Shown here one piece after another: positions 11,232 to 23,700 of a stretch of DNA of 64,000 bases; position 1 is the stretch's first letter; each line of letters opens with the position of its first letter. Source of the DNA: Acanthoscelides obtectus (lineage: Eukaryota > Arthropoda > Insecta > Coleoptera > Chrysomelidae); the NCBI GenBank assembly GCA_963669975.1, contig CAVLJG010000004.1:58427094-58491093 (forward strand). The letters run 5' to 3'. The notes beneath the pieces were generated by a model. That model was not told where the DNA came from. It was given only the letters and a program-made list of their open reading frames with translations, and made no database searches. The translations under genes and the position numbers were made by a program.

Positions 11232-13889
11232 TCTTAGAGAATTGGCTACTTAGACTAATGACTTTATAAGTTCACGCCCCTTTTTTCTATAGAATAAACA
11301 AGCCTTTTAGAAGAATTTTTTGTATATCAAGCTGAAATCACCAGTTACTTAGACTAATGACGTTCTATGGACTCGCCTATTTTTTGTATCTAAGGTAAGC
11401 CCAGCTTATTAGAAAATGCAAGACTGAAACCACCAGTTACTCAGCGAAAAAGCCATGAGGAATCAGCCAATAAGAGAACAACCAAGTGAACAATGTATAA
11501 TATACAATCAATTCATTAATTTTTAATTATAATCAAACACCAGTTGATATGTACAGTCTGCGAAAATCGAAAGTCTACTTCTTGTTAGCCTTCCAAGCAA
11601 GTATAATTTAAAATCCCTTCAGCCTAAAATACTCTTTTGGATGGTTTCATCTTCAATTTGAACACTTGTCAACCTCAAAAATATCGATTTTCAATTCATG
11701 GCTACTTCTAGAGGCTGGCGGGAGTTTTTTCTCTTCATTCCAGTATGCACAAAAAAGGTACTTCGTAAGTCTTCCCTAAAGTTTATCGTTTTCCACTTCC
11801 AATGCCTGAAAAACCGGTTAAACATTATTATTTTTGGAGTTGACAAGTCTATAAGTTGAAGTTCAAGTCTTCCTTTACAAGACTATAAACAGTATTTTAA
11901 GTTTAGTTTATTTTAAACCATTTAATAACTTTGATCGGTAGGCCAACAAGAGGCCAACTTTTGAGAGTTCTTTTTGCGCCCAGACATACCTGTATAAGCA
12001 CTTTAGTACGATACAATAGCGTACGAATTAAACTTTCATTACCCACTATCTGGTTAAAAACTCCGTTTTTGAGAAAAAGCTTTCTATACCATGGGTCCGT
12101 TATTTACCGCACGAAGGAACGTGTCCTATTTTGTCTCGAATGTGAGGCCACTATCGAAATTTAAAAAAAAAATGTTACCGCGCAAACCCAACAATTTACT
12201 TCGAAGATATAGCTGAAATTTCAACAGCCTGTCTGTGGGTAAGGGGGCATTTTATGACTCATAATTATATGAACTTTTTATGTCAGTTTTTTGTAAATTT
12301 TATGCCCTGTAAATACCGCTAACTTTTAATAAAACACCCTGTACATATTTTTGTAAATTGTATTTCGCTTAAAACCAAGAATGAAAATGCTCAATAGATA
12401 AATAACTTAAGTTTAAGGAACACAATGCAATTAATAGCATTTCATTTACGGTTTTCATACAATAAAGCAAATATACTTTTTGTATTTTGGAAAACGTCAA
12501 AGCCATTTCTATCATACATGCTGTGTACTCAGAGTCCTAAGAAGTTTCTTCCAACTTTCTTGTAGTCTCGAAATTTCGTTGTGCCATCCAAGAATAGGCC
12601 TTTGGCGAATGTGTAATATATGTGGGTTAATTTGAGCTAAAAGTTTCTTACTTATTTCACCAGTCTTGTTAATCAATGTTTTAAAGGTCCTTTTGATATA
12701 GGGCATTCATTTTTCAATCACAGTTTCATCTGCTCCTCGAGCCGATGAGCTGCGATTATACACTCTTAAAATCATTTAGCACACCTCTGTAATATCAAGT
12801 TTGTTGTATGCATTAATGTTCCTTCACATGTATGTTTCGAGTTATCTGAGGTTTTTGACAGGTTTGTGTAGAATAAGATATACTTGCACAAAAACAGCAA
12901 CTGCGAGCCCAAAATACTACTTTTGCAAGGCGATTCTAAGTTTCAAAAGTCGTTTTTGCGCACGCATGTGTTTTCGCAGGATGCTCCACTTAATGAAATT
13001 AAAATAAATTGGGGAAAAACTATTACCGGTAATAGCATCTTGAGTTACCAATCGCTTTCACTGTAGTTCATCTTAAATGCTATTTTGTAAAATTTCGATT
13101 TACTCCACATAATAACGCCTGAAATTTATTTTGAGTTTTGTTTTAAATAAACTGATAGGGACTAGCTATCTGAAAAATGAAAATTTCGATCAAACGAATC
13201 AAGGTCCGCGCTCAACATATCTCAGTCACTAATAAGCACCGTTCATGGTTTTTATGCAAGTGATGAAACTAATTAAATATTTAGTTTAAAAGGCGTTGAC
13301 TTTGACAAAATACAGAATAATGCGACTGGTTCAAAGTCACTCCTAGGTAACGTAAGTATCGTGCTAATTTTATCAAAATTGGTTCAATAAAGCCTATGGT
13401 ACGTGATATTAAATATTTGGCGTGTTTTGTTGAATACGTTTAAAATGAATTTAGAACTTTATATTTTCAGATACATATGAACAGGCGCAAGCTGGTCCAT
13501 ACTACCTGCCATTCTGCTAAGTCCATTTTTCCCACAGAGACGAGTATAAAATGATTTATATTATCCAGTGTTGTCTTATTGACTGATTCTTTCTGGATTT
13601 TTAGCTAAGAAACTGGTGGTCCCAGTCTATTAGAAAAATAGGTTGCGTATTCTAATAAGCTACGCTCACATCAGTCACATAGAAAATGGGCGGGTCCATA
13701 GAACGTCATTAGTCTAAGTAACTGGAGATTTCAGCTTTATAGACAAAAATACTCAGGATTCTTCTAAAAGGTTAGTTTATTCAGCTTTATAGAAAAAAGG
13801 AGCGTGCACCTATAAAGTCATGAATTAGTCTAAGTAGCGTTACTTAGCTAAGTGACCGGTTTGTTAGCTAATAAGCTAATTCTCTAAGA
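11232..13889. mobile_element. Long-TIR element inserted in the LINE, 2.66 kb
   Basis: About 200-280 bp at each end are inverted copies. The outermost tcttagagaatt at 11232 is mirrored at 13878-13889. Inner blocks 'ttacttagactaatgac', 'cctttttttctata' and 'ccttttagaagaat' occur in matching order in both arms. The interior has no frame longer than about 80 codons and no recognisable transposase, so it is non-autonomous. The flanking LINE reading frame joins across it, showing that it was an insertion. No target duplication is clear; it may be MULE-like or a foldback, unassigned. Confidence 0.65.
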
Positions 13890-14230
13890 GCTGCGACAGA
13901 TATCAAAAATCTGTGGAAATTGATTGTTGCCATCTTCTTGAATACATCTATGAGAATCTTGACAATGGTCGATATGTAATAGCATTGCTGTTTGATTTAT
14001 CAAAGGCATTCGACTCAATAGGTATCAGAGGGTTTTCTTTTTGACTGATGTCATATATAACTAATGGATCTATGAGACTGAAGGTAGAAGATGAATGTGA
14101 TCCACTTCAAATCGGCGTTCCGCAAGGGTCGATACTAGGACCGCTCCTCTTTTTACTGGTCATCAATGATTTTGTTGCTAATGAGGAATTGATGTATGGT
14201 TGGGCTGATGGCAGATGGTCCCCTAATAGA
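13890..14230 (+). pseudogene. LINE relic, 3' part (reverse transcriptase)
   Basis: Continues the RT from 11231 with HLLEYIYENLDNGRYVIALL, FDLSKAFDS (catalytic motif A), GVPQGSILGPLLFLLVINDF (motif B) and a damaged YADD region (GWADGR). It then abuts a mariner relic, so the LINE is truncated here. Confidence 0.7.
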
Positions 14231-14231
14231 G

Positions 14232-15050
14232 AGTCATACTAGATAGGCGAACATTTGCAAATGTACCTATAAGGATGACTGAAACAGGTTCTTTAAATCC
14301 AAATAATCAATTAAAATTAACCCATCGGACAGTAGGAACTCCTGAAATTGAAGAAACAGTTTTAAATTCGTTTGATGAAAATCCCGAATTTAGTACTAGA
14401 AATATTGAAAGTAATCTCAAACACTCGCACTCGGTTTGGAAAATTTTGCACGATTTTCTATTGTGCTGGTATATATTCAACAGGTCCAAGTGTTACTTCC
14501 CTGAGACTTTCCTTCATGCGTTAATGTTTTTCAATGGTTTTTTGAAGAACATTGCGATTAATTCCTTGTTTGACTGTGAAATAATGTTTACTGATGAATC
14601 TAACTTTCCCGAAACGCATTCAGAATTTCCACAATATATTTGGGCCGACTAAAAACCTCACGCAATTGTAAAATTTAACCATCAAGAACAATTTTCGGTA
14701 AAGGTCTAGGCTGAAATTGTTGGAAATACGTAATTTGACCTTTTTTCCTTCCTGTCAGAAAGACTAAATGGAATAATGATCGCAGCTTCCTAGAGGAGGA
14801 TTGGCCCATAATGTTAGAAGAAGTACCAATTTTAATTAGAAACAGAATTTGGTTCATGCATAACGGCCCGCCCGCCGAAATTGGTAGATCGTAGGAAACC
14901 CCAACCATGCCCCCTAGCTCCCGGATTTAAATAGTTTTTAGGACTTTTTCCTAAAAGTCTGTCTTACCGCACCCCAGTAAACACTTTAGAAGAGCTAAAG
15001 GATCGTGAAAGAGCTTCTTGCAATTTAATAAGAAATACTAAATACTCGTA
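14232..15050 (+). pseudogene. Mariner-like transposase relic
   Basis: The reading can be traced as RTFANVPIRMTETGSLNPNN, then ENPEFSTRNI, FTDESNFPE, YIWAD, KPHAIV, QEQFSVKV.AEIVGN and DFFLKVCL. This order matches the insect mariner family with 'FANV..RLTETGS', 'LFTDEA.F', 'VWADENPHA', 'FSVNVWAGI' and 'DFFLWG'. Many stops are present and the central part is deleted. Confidence 0.65.
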
Positions 15051-15366
15051 CACATAAGTAAGTATGAGTGCGCGACAATAGTAAGGAAAAGAGCTGAAGC
15101 GTGTATCCTTCAAGGTGGAGGGTATTTTCAACAATTTACCTAGTCTCTGTGTTTTATTTTTTTTTTCGAAATTTATTAACAGTTGATTTCTAATTTCGTT
15201 AAAATTATTAAAGTAGGTTTTGTTTTTTAAATATGAATCGTTTATTATCTTTTCTTGTTAATTAATTTTATGTAATTTCGTCAAAAGTATAAGTATTTAA
15301 AAAAGAACAGTGTTCTAACAAAATCATTTATATATCCTGTGGTTGTGCTCACTGAAAGTGAAGCTG

Positions 15367-15372
15367 TTTATT
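15367..15372 (-). promoter_or_regulatory. Poly(A) signal AATAAA
   Basis: AATAAA on the minus strand, about 140 nt past the end of the coding-like frame at 15512-15731 and 18 nt past the second frame's stop at 15390. Confidence 0.4.
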
Positions 15373-15511
15373 GGATCTATAAAGGTATCTTAGTTCGCAT
15401 CTACAGCCGAATCATCACTATGGTTGGGTGACTCCTTGATGCCATCGATGGAATCCAGATAATTTATGGCAGTTGTAGTCAATTTCAAAGTTGCTCCAAA
15501 GTGCGAATAAC

Positions 15512-15731
15512 TCATATAGTCGTTACATACATATTACTATCTAGCTCTTCATTGTTTGGTTGGAGAAACCGTATTTTAAGTGTATATCTGGTGCTTGTTA
15601 ACGAACCTGGTACTGAGAAGTTACTATAGTGTAAATTCTCTTGAATGTCTACAGTTGATAGCGCCATTTTTCTCTTTTCAACTCTGTACTCAGAAACTTT
15701 GTATCCGTATGTCTGTTTTGTGGCATCGTAG
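15512..15731 (-). CDS. Unidentified terminal exon or retrocopy fragment
   Basis: A 75-codon minus-strand frame with protein-like composition (YKVSEYRVEKRKMALSTVD, NLHYSNFSVPGSLTSTRYTL, RFLQPNNEELDSN). A possible acceptor, a pyrimidine stretch then ggggag, lies at 15732-15733. Its stop is overlapped by a second open frame in another phase (MSYSHFGATLKLTTTAINYL, then DSIDGIKESPNHSDDSAVDA), which ends at 15390 just before AATAAA. The two frames together look like one protein with a frameshift, which would make this a retrocopy or a broken exon. I do not recognise the family. Confidence 0.35.
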
Positions 15732-17423
15732 CTCCCCAAGGAAAGAAGGATTTGAGTGCAGTTTTTTCAATTTTTAGAGATAATGGAATTCGAAAAAATT
15801 AGAAGGAGCCAATCCTAACTATATGTTTACATTGAATTGTTTGTCACCAAAATTGTGTAGTTTACTTTTTTTATCTACCACTGCTCACTAAAGTGACAAA
15901 CCATCCGCGTACATTTTTTCTCTCAAGAGGATATTCAAGACAAGTAGCTGGGCGAAAATCGCTCAGTTATTGTTGATAAACAGGGATACGACATCAAGCA
16001 GTTTGAAAGAACAAAGGAACAGTTGCGTGGGTTGGACTGAATTTGCCTCTAACAGTCGATCCTGAAAGTTGTTTCACAGCTGATGACTAATTGTTCATGT
16101 TCAAGCCTCGCCGGCGCCCTTTTTTATTTTCTCTCAAGTTGTAGTTTACTAAACATACTCGCCGTTATGGGTGCGCTCATCCAAAGAATCGTATAGAAAT
16201 AACTTGTTAATGTATCAGTCGTTGGATATATGGTTGCATGAAAGTATTCTTATGATCTGTAATCTACTAAAACTCTACCAATATACCAATATCTCCAAAT
16301 TGTGCTCTGTATTAGTACGTTGATAATATAATTCACCGTTCAGCAAAATTATTATATATTGAAAATTGTTAAATCACATCTGGGATCCCAATTTAAGTGT
16401 TTCCGTCGTTCCACTGATGCCTTTGACTAGTGAGGAAGGCTCACCATTAGTGATCCACCAGGCTCATAGGATTCAAGAGAGTTCAAAACGGTTTACCCTT
16501 GAACACTGTTTTCATTACGGAGTTGTCCATTTACTTGACGTAGAGGATTTATAGACGGCCAGAAATTATGGAGGGTAATCTGGAAGGATAGAAATAGATG
16601 GTACTATAGTGTATTTACACCCAAGATAGAATGGACGCGTGATTGCCAAAAGCAAGGACGGCGTACAGGGCCGCATTCAAGGCTACCTACGAATGATGGA
16701 CTACCACCAACGTGTTGTAAAACAAAGATGATAGTATTTAACAGAAACAGAAACTTAACAAATTACTCAAATACACTTAACAACAACAACAGCAACAACC
16801 AAGCAAGGTGAATACGAAAACACGAGCACGCAGTGATATACGCGACGGACGGTGGCCTGAGTGCAACTCTGCCTGCCCTGCCCCTGCCCCGCGCATTATT
16901 CCGCCAGGCGACCGCTTGAAATTTAATGGCGAATTGACCAATAAGAGACGTTGTCCCCACCTGTTACCGAAAGATCACGCGCTAATTGTTATTATTTACA
17001 TCTCATCTTGAATTTGGATTCAGTTTAGTTAGTTTGGCGGGCATATTGTACACGATTGCCACGACACTTTCAATAATCCCGGTTTAAGAAGCCAATTTAA
17101 TTTATGCGTTGCAAAGAAACTACCAGGTAAGTCGTAGTTGGCTTCCTGTAAAGAACCTACGAAATATCTCGTAATTGGTATTCAACGTGATAAGGTTATA
17201 TATCGAATCTATCTACATAATTTTACAGTTTGGCTTACCTCTCAAGCAAATGCCTTTTCCCGTCTACGACTTTAGCACCGCCTAGCCTGAGCAAAATTGG
17301 ATATCGCACTCATGCTTCTATGATGTGACAAAAGTAAGCTTTTAATGCCTCTGTAATCTTGTAGGTGCTATATGGTCGATGTAATTAGCAATTACAACAA
17401 TTCAAACATCTTTTAGGAAATTG
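15732..17423. other. Intergenic, no gene identified
   Basis: A plus-strand 62-codon frame at 16366-16554 and a GC-rich patch at 16845-16935 have no recognisable identity. No repeats stand out. Confidence 0.4.
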
Positions 17424-17429
17424 TTTATT
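17424..17429 (-). promoter_or_regulatory. POLR1E poly(A) signal AATAAA
   Basis: AATAAA on the minus strand, 60 nt past the POLR1E stop codon. This position suits the end of a short 3' UTR. Confidence 0.6.
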
Positions 17430-17488
17430 TGTAAAGAAAATATGTACACCTAACATACCAGTAATATAATAATTGCACATATAACTTG

Positions 17489-17732
17489 TTACTTCATTTT
17501 TCTCTTAGAATTGAATGTAACAGGAGCAGGTAGCGGCAAGTTTAGTGTTACAATGCTTTTATCTTTTGATGAAGTATTAAATGCAAGAATCTTCGATATT
17601 TCCACAGCTTTCTTGAGTCCGATTTTTAGATCTTTGGATAGCAATGCTACATTAACTTCATATTCCTTAGCTATGGCTGCCAATACGATTATGTAGCACA
17701 GGCATTTGTCTTTCATGTGGATTGGACGTGTT
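17489..17732 (-). CDS. POLR1E: POLR1E exon 6 (terminal)
   Basis: The acceptor ttctcttatag is followed by A ACA CGT CCA. It encodes the last winged-helix part (HMKDKCLCYIIVLAAIAKEY, LLSKDLKIGLKKAVEISK) and the family's C-terminal LPLPAP, with the stop at 17489-17491. Confidence 0.9.
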
Positions 17733-20700
17733 CTATAAGAGAATAGACGATTAAAATAAATGTACGTATACAATATTGCTTAATTTAAAATAACTGATAC
17801 TTTTTAACATCCCAAAGTTCCGTAGACTAGATACGATTGCTTTAACTATTTAATAAGCAAATTCGAAAAAACTATTTTAATTCATAATGAGGATGAGGAT
17901 GAATGACTTAACACACATTTGATCACTGTGTAACATCAAGCATCATAGAAAATATAAATGGCAACACTGGCTAGGTACCGAGCCAGTGTTGCCATTCACA
18001 CTGATTTACGCTCCCTATGGTGCTTCAGTTATATAGTGTTCGTGGTAAGGTGCTCTTATAAAATGTATTTCTTTAACTTTGAAAATTAACACACCATAAA
18101 GGGTGTCCCAAAACTCACTCTTGAATGAAATAAAGCACACATGTTCTTTAGATTATCTCTATATTGAACCATAAAAATACGTGGTACGGTTATATATGGA
18201 ATAACACATATATATGACCTCCTCAGATTTGTGGGACTAAGCACTTTTTGAACAAAGTGTTCAAGGCCAGTTGCATAAATGTGGTTGAATTTCGTCGAGG
18301 CAGGGTAGACTTTGGCCATAAAAATAAATCCTGTTAAATAACATGATCTAGGGGGGAAATTTTGTCTACCGAAACGAGATGGTACACATCAGGAAATGTT
18401 TAATGCAGCAATTGAGCTGTTTCACGGACTGTATGGCATGCTGCACCATCTTATTGAAACCACAAGTTACCCGATATCGAATTTAGACAGACAGAAACCC
18501 ATATACAGGTCTAGGAAGTATCTCAAATCACCAAAACGAGAGTACGCCACCAAGAAAAGTATCATGCAGTGAATCGTTTTACGAGGTTTATGAAATGTGG
18601 CACCGCCTTCTTAACCTTCATAAACCCGAGCGGGGTGCAGTTGCACCCCAGACATCAATTTTTGTTGTTATTTTCTAAGATATTTTTTTTAATTTAATTT
18701 CCTTTGAGTTATGTTTCTCAAATATGTTTCTAATATAGTATAAAAAATTTTAAACAATTTGTGATTTATTGTAACAAGTTATAGTGATTTTTGTTCCTTG
18801 GGGTGCAGCTGCACCCCGCTCGGTATGTAACTATAGGTAAATATTTTGCATACGCTGAATACTAACTGGGGTATAAATAAACCCCAAATTTTTCAAACGA
18901 CGGAGATTCCCCGTATCGTGACGGCAACACTGTCGGGGAATCCCAATAGCGGCTATGTATAACGTGTCCACGCAATTATCGCATTATAATCTTAGGTTTC
19001 GTGTGTGTCGTTACGTTTGTAGTGATTGTCGCCTACGCGCTTATAAAAATGAGTGAACCACCGAAATTTCGAAATGAAAATAAGCTAACAGACGAAGAAC
19101 TATTGGCGATATTAGAAACGGATATTTACGACCATTATTTTAATGATTCGATACTAGAAAATGGTTCAAGTGATATCGAAGAGACTGATACAGTGACTGA
19201 AACTAATGAGATAGATGATGTTTTGCAAGTTAGTGATAGTGAGAAAGATTTGGCAGATTCTTCAGCTGTAGTTGGCCAATCAATAACTTATACAGAAAAT
19301 CCAACTTATACTTCTAAAGATGGTAGTGTGTGGGCAAAAGTTCCACTTACTGCGAGGACAAAGAGAAGAAAATGTAATATACAAACTGGTCCAACAGGTT
19401 TGACGAGATATAGCTCCCAATTTTCCAGCATAAAAGAATCCTTTGAACTATTTTTTTCACAAGATATTATGAATGTGATTTTATCGGAGACGAATAGAAA
19501 AGCCGAATCATATTATGCAAGAAATGGGAAGGCTTTTTCTCCTTTTGTGCAAGAGGAACTGGAAGCATTTATTGGTTTGCTTATTATTTTTGGAGCCTGG
19601 CATGCTGCTAAAGAGCCAATATGCGTATTATGCAGCCAAGACCCAACTTTATGTCGACCTTTGGTATCATCTAACGTACTATGTCTCGCAACAGATTCCA
19701 ACAAATTATGTGCTTTCTAAGATTCGACAATTTTGAAACAAGAGAAGAAAGAAAACGCACTGATAAATTTGCCGCAATCAGAGATGTCTTTGATGTTTTT
19801 GTATCTAATTGCAAGAAATCTTTAAATCCATCTGAACACTTGTGCGTGGATGAGCAGTTAGTTCCGTTCCGAGGCAGGGCTCCTTTTCGGGTTTACATGG
19901 AGAGTAAGCCGGACAAATATGGATTAAAAATTTGGGCCTTGGCTGATTGTAGTTTGGCGTATACAGTGAATATGCAAATTTATTTAGGTAAGCTATGTCC
20001 TAGAACATGCAGATATAGATTTTAAAATTTTAGGCAAAGAAGGAAACAAACCAGAGAAAGGTCAAGGTCAAAGGGTAGTGTTAGACCTGGTAAACCATTT
20101 ATCTACAGGATATGGGATAACTACTGATAACTTTTTTACCAGTATTGAGTTGGCCAATAAGCTCTTAGATAAAAACATTACCTTGTGTGGAACACTGCGT
20201 AAAAATAAACCTTATATTCCAAAAGAACTACTTCCAGCAAAATACAAGAAAGATTTTTCAAGCATGTTTGCTTTTATGGAAAATAAAGCATTAGTTTCTT
20301 ACGTACCAAAGAAAAATGCGGCAGTTATCCTTTTATCAACAGAACATAACGATGACAGAATAAGTGGAGAGGAATGTGACTATAAACCGGACATCATTTT
20401 ACACAACAAAACTAAGGGTGCAGTAGATACAACAGATAAATTGGCAAAAGAATTTACCACTCAAAGAAAAAGTAATCGATGGCCGATGGTAATATTTTTT
20501 CATCTGCTGGATATTGGTGGCATCAACGCCTATAAACTATGGATGTTGAAAAATTCAGATTGGAAAAAAAATCGTTTAGATAGGAGAAGAATGTTTCTGT
20601 TGGAGTTGGGCCAAGAATTAATTAAGAAGAATATAATTCGTAGATACCATAATGACAAGTCGTTACATTCCAATATAAAACAATCCATATTAACAATTTT

Positions 20701-23700
20701 GCCAGAATTAAATATTGTAAGGAATGAACCACCTGCTCCCGCTATTCGGAGACAGCAGCGATGTTTTTTATGCGACAGAAGTAAAGACAGGAAATCTCGA
20801 AAGTTTTGTATTCGGTGTAATCAGTACGTATGTGCAGAACATTCTAAAAATATAACCGTTTGTAATAAGTGTGATAATTAAATTATTATTTAAAATATCA
20901 CATATTTATCTTCTTCTTAGTTATCTTTCTTTATATTATAATCATTTCAAATTATTTTTTCCAAATGTGTTTGTTTATCAATGTTATAGCATACTTATGT
21001 AAAATATATATTTTTTATAATCAGAATGTTTATTTTTTGAAAATCTTTAATTGCAGTAATTAAATAAGCCAGAAAAACGTTGGGGTACATTTGCACCCCA
21101 CTCGGTATTTAACGTAAATTTCTGACCACGGGTTTATGAAGGTTAAACATCATATGTTACTCAGATCAACATTGTTCAATTCAGACAGAAATAAGACCAC
21201 ATACACTAGTATATTGGAGAAGGAAATACAATACGAATCTCAGCCACATTTATGCAAAATGTTAATGAAAAAAATCGATGAAATAATCCGCATATATTAT
21301 CATAGCTGAAGAAACCTGCTATTCCATACAGAACTGTATTTTCTGTTGAATTAAAATCTTTCACGAATTTTGGAACGCCTTTTGAAGCATTAAACGGAAA
21401 TTAAATAAACACTTTACATCCATTTACTCGAATCAGCTTTTCTAGTTATTACTTTATTTTACATGTACACTTACATGATGAAACGAGCTTACCTTAGTGA
21501 TGTTCGATCTTAATTGTGTGAAAATAGAATAGGTGTAGTCGTCCGTTTTCCGGTGAAACCCACGAGTTCAAAGCGCGCACGCAGCGAAAAAAAAGCGGGA
21601 AACGCGCCCTCCCGCCTCACTCCTCCCCGGCCCCTGGCCTAAAAACTCTCATTTTCTTCAAAGCCAAGTTGATGCAACAGGTGGAGCTCCCACTCCGTTT
21701 CCACGTAACACTGACGCAAACGCTCATCTGTATCAGTATTACCTACATTTTATATTTGACGCGACGGCAGTAAGATTTCTCTCTTTACCCAAATGCCATA
21801 GCTCTCCCGCAACCTCATCCAGGCGTGCCAACTGGAATCTCCCCATTCTATTGATGTGCGACATATAGTAGTAGTCGCATTATCAATGGGGTATGATATT
21901 CGACAGCCCCTCAAGCCGCGAGCAAAACATTCACAACCGAAGAAAACTGCCAGTAGTTTCAAAGGTTCGGCATGCAGGATCTTCGGCTCGGGTGTCCAAA
22001 AACAATCAGATTTTTGTCCCGCCCAGTGAACCCATCCCGAGAAATTCTACAACTGAAAATTCTTTCTTTAAGCACCAGCTGAGATAGACCTTAACTGCAG
22101 GTGCATGGCAATTTCACTCAGTGTATAGACAAGCTGTCCATATTGCCCTTACTAAGTTTAGTAATGTCTGCCTCTACCGCTCAAGTAAAGATACCTCCTT
22201 TCTGTCACAATTAAATACTGGGCCTAAAAGCGCCCAATTTTGACTCGAGTTCAAGCAGCATTTTATGTAATTGATTTAAAAGGGGTATTTAACTGTTGCC
22301 CGGGTATTATCAACGCAATCTCTATCAGTATAACCGAACAGAATGCGCCCCCTCCGTCTTTGAGCATGGAGGAGAGAGTATTGCCAATTGCAGTTAATCA
22401 ACTGCAAGCTGTACAGAGACCAAGCGCGCAACCCTGCGTGCGACAATTTCTATTATAGCGGCTGCGGCCTCAGGGTTCACCTTAGGTGGCTAGAATAGAA
22501 TTTATTCATCAACGAGACCTGCCCTCGAAATATCAGCCCTGTAACACTAAAGTCGCCGCATCATGGTGATGCGTCATCTATTGAAAGAGTACATGGGGTT
22601 TATGACATCACGATCCAGAGCGTCCTGCTGTTCGAGTGCCACCTACGCAAAATGTAATGCTAATCGAGCATAAAGGTACATAACCTCAGTTATTTCTGAA
22701 AATTAGTACTTTGTTGGTTTTCTAACCTGTCGGGTTCATAAGTACAGTCCTGTTCCATGGCTATCACCAACCATGTAGAAACTGCAATCACAAGCAAAAT
22801 GTAACGCCAGTTTCACATAGATGTACCTAATGTCTATCTGTTACTAATGAAAAATGGTACTTCAGCTATTTCCTAGCCTGTCATGTGAATACAGTCCTGT
22901 TCCTTGACTATCACAAACCACATGGAATTTGCTATCATAAGCAAAATTTAACACTAGTTTCGTATGGATGTACCTAATCTCTATCTGTTATTAATGAAAA
23001 ATGGTACATCGCAGGTTTCCAAACCTGTTATGTGCATACTTACAATCATGTTCCATGGTTATCGCAAACCCGATGGAATTTGGTGTCACAAGCAAAATGT
23101 GACGCTAACCTCGTATAAGGTACCTAATCTCTATCTGGTAATAAGGAAAAAATATACCTTAGCGGTTTCCTAACCTGTCATGTTCATACTTACAGTCATG
23201 TTTCATGGTTATCACAAACCAGGTGGAATTTGCTGTCACAAACAAATGAGAAGAGATCGTTGAGCATGATTGGAAACAATAAACAAAATCAAGAAATAAG
23301 TGTTTAGCAGTTCTCAGGAGGGAAAAGAAAAAATACTATCATAAAAATATCGATAGCAATAAAAATAATTCTAAAATAATGTGGAAAACATTAAAGAATA
23401 TTGTTTCTCCAAATAGAAATACTGAAATAGTGACAGAAAACATACCTATAGCAGAAAGAATGAACACTTTTAGGGCCAACGGCGAGAGTGATCCCGGCGC
23501 CGCCGGAATATTCTTTTTCGGAAGATTCTTTGACTGAAGCGGTGCATAGCACATCAGCGGCATCTCTTGAGATCCCGCATTGTACCCCAGCAGAGCTTAA
23601 AGGCCATGTTAAAAAGCTCACGGTGCGTAAAGTGCCATGCTAAGGTCCCTGTTCTTTCCATCAGCGTGAAAGGTGGGTTCAATATTTCCCCAGGACTATC

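Larger units (their letters stand above)
18611..21146 (+). mobile_element. piggyBac-family transposon 1, near-intact
   Basis: TTAA duplications at 18611-18614 and 21143-21146 flank 14-bp terminal repeats (ccttcataaacccg and its inverse). Subterminal palindromic boxes of the form GGGGTGCAnnTGCACCCC are at 18632-18649, 18800-18817 and, slightly changed, 21082-21099. The last two are followed by CTCGGTAT. The element is 2.54 kb, on the short side of the autonomous range. Confidence 0.9.
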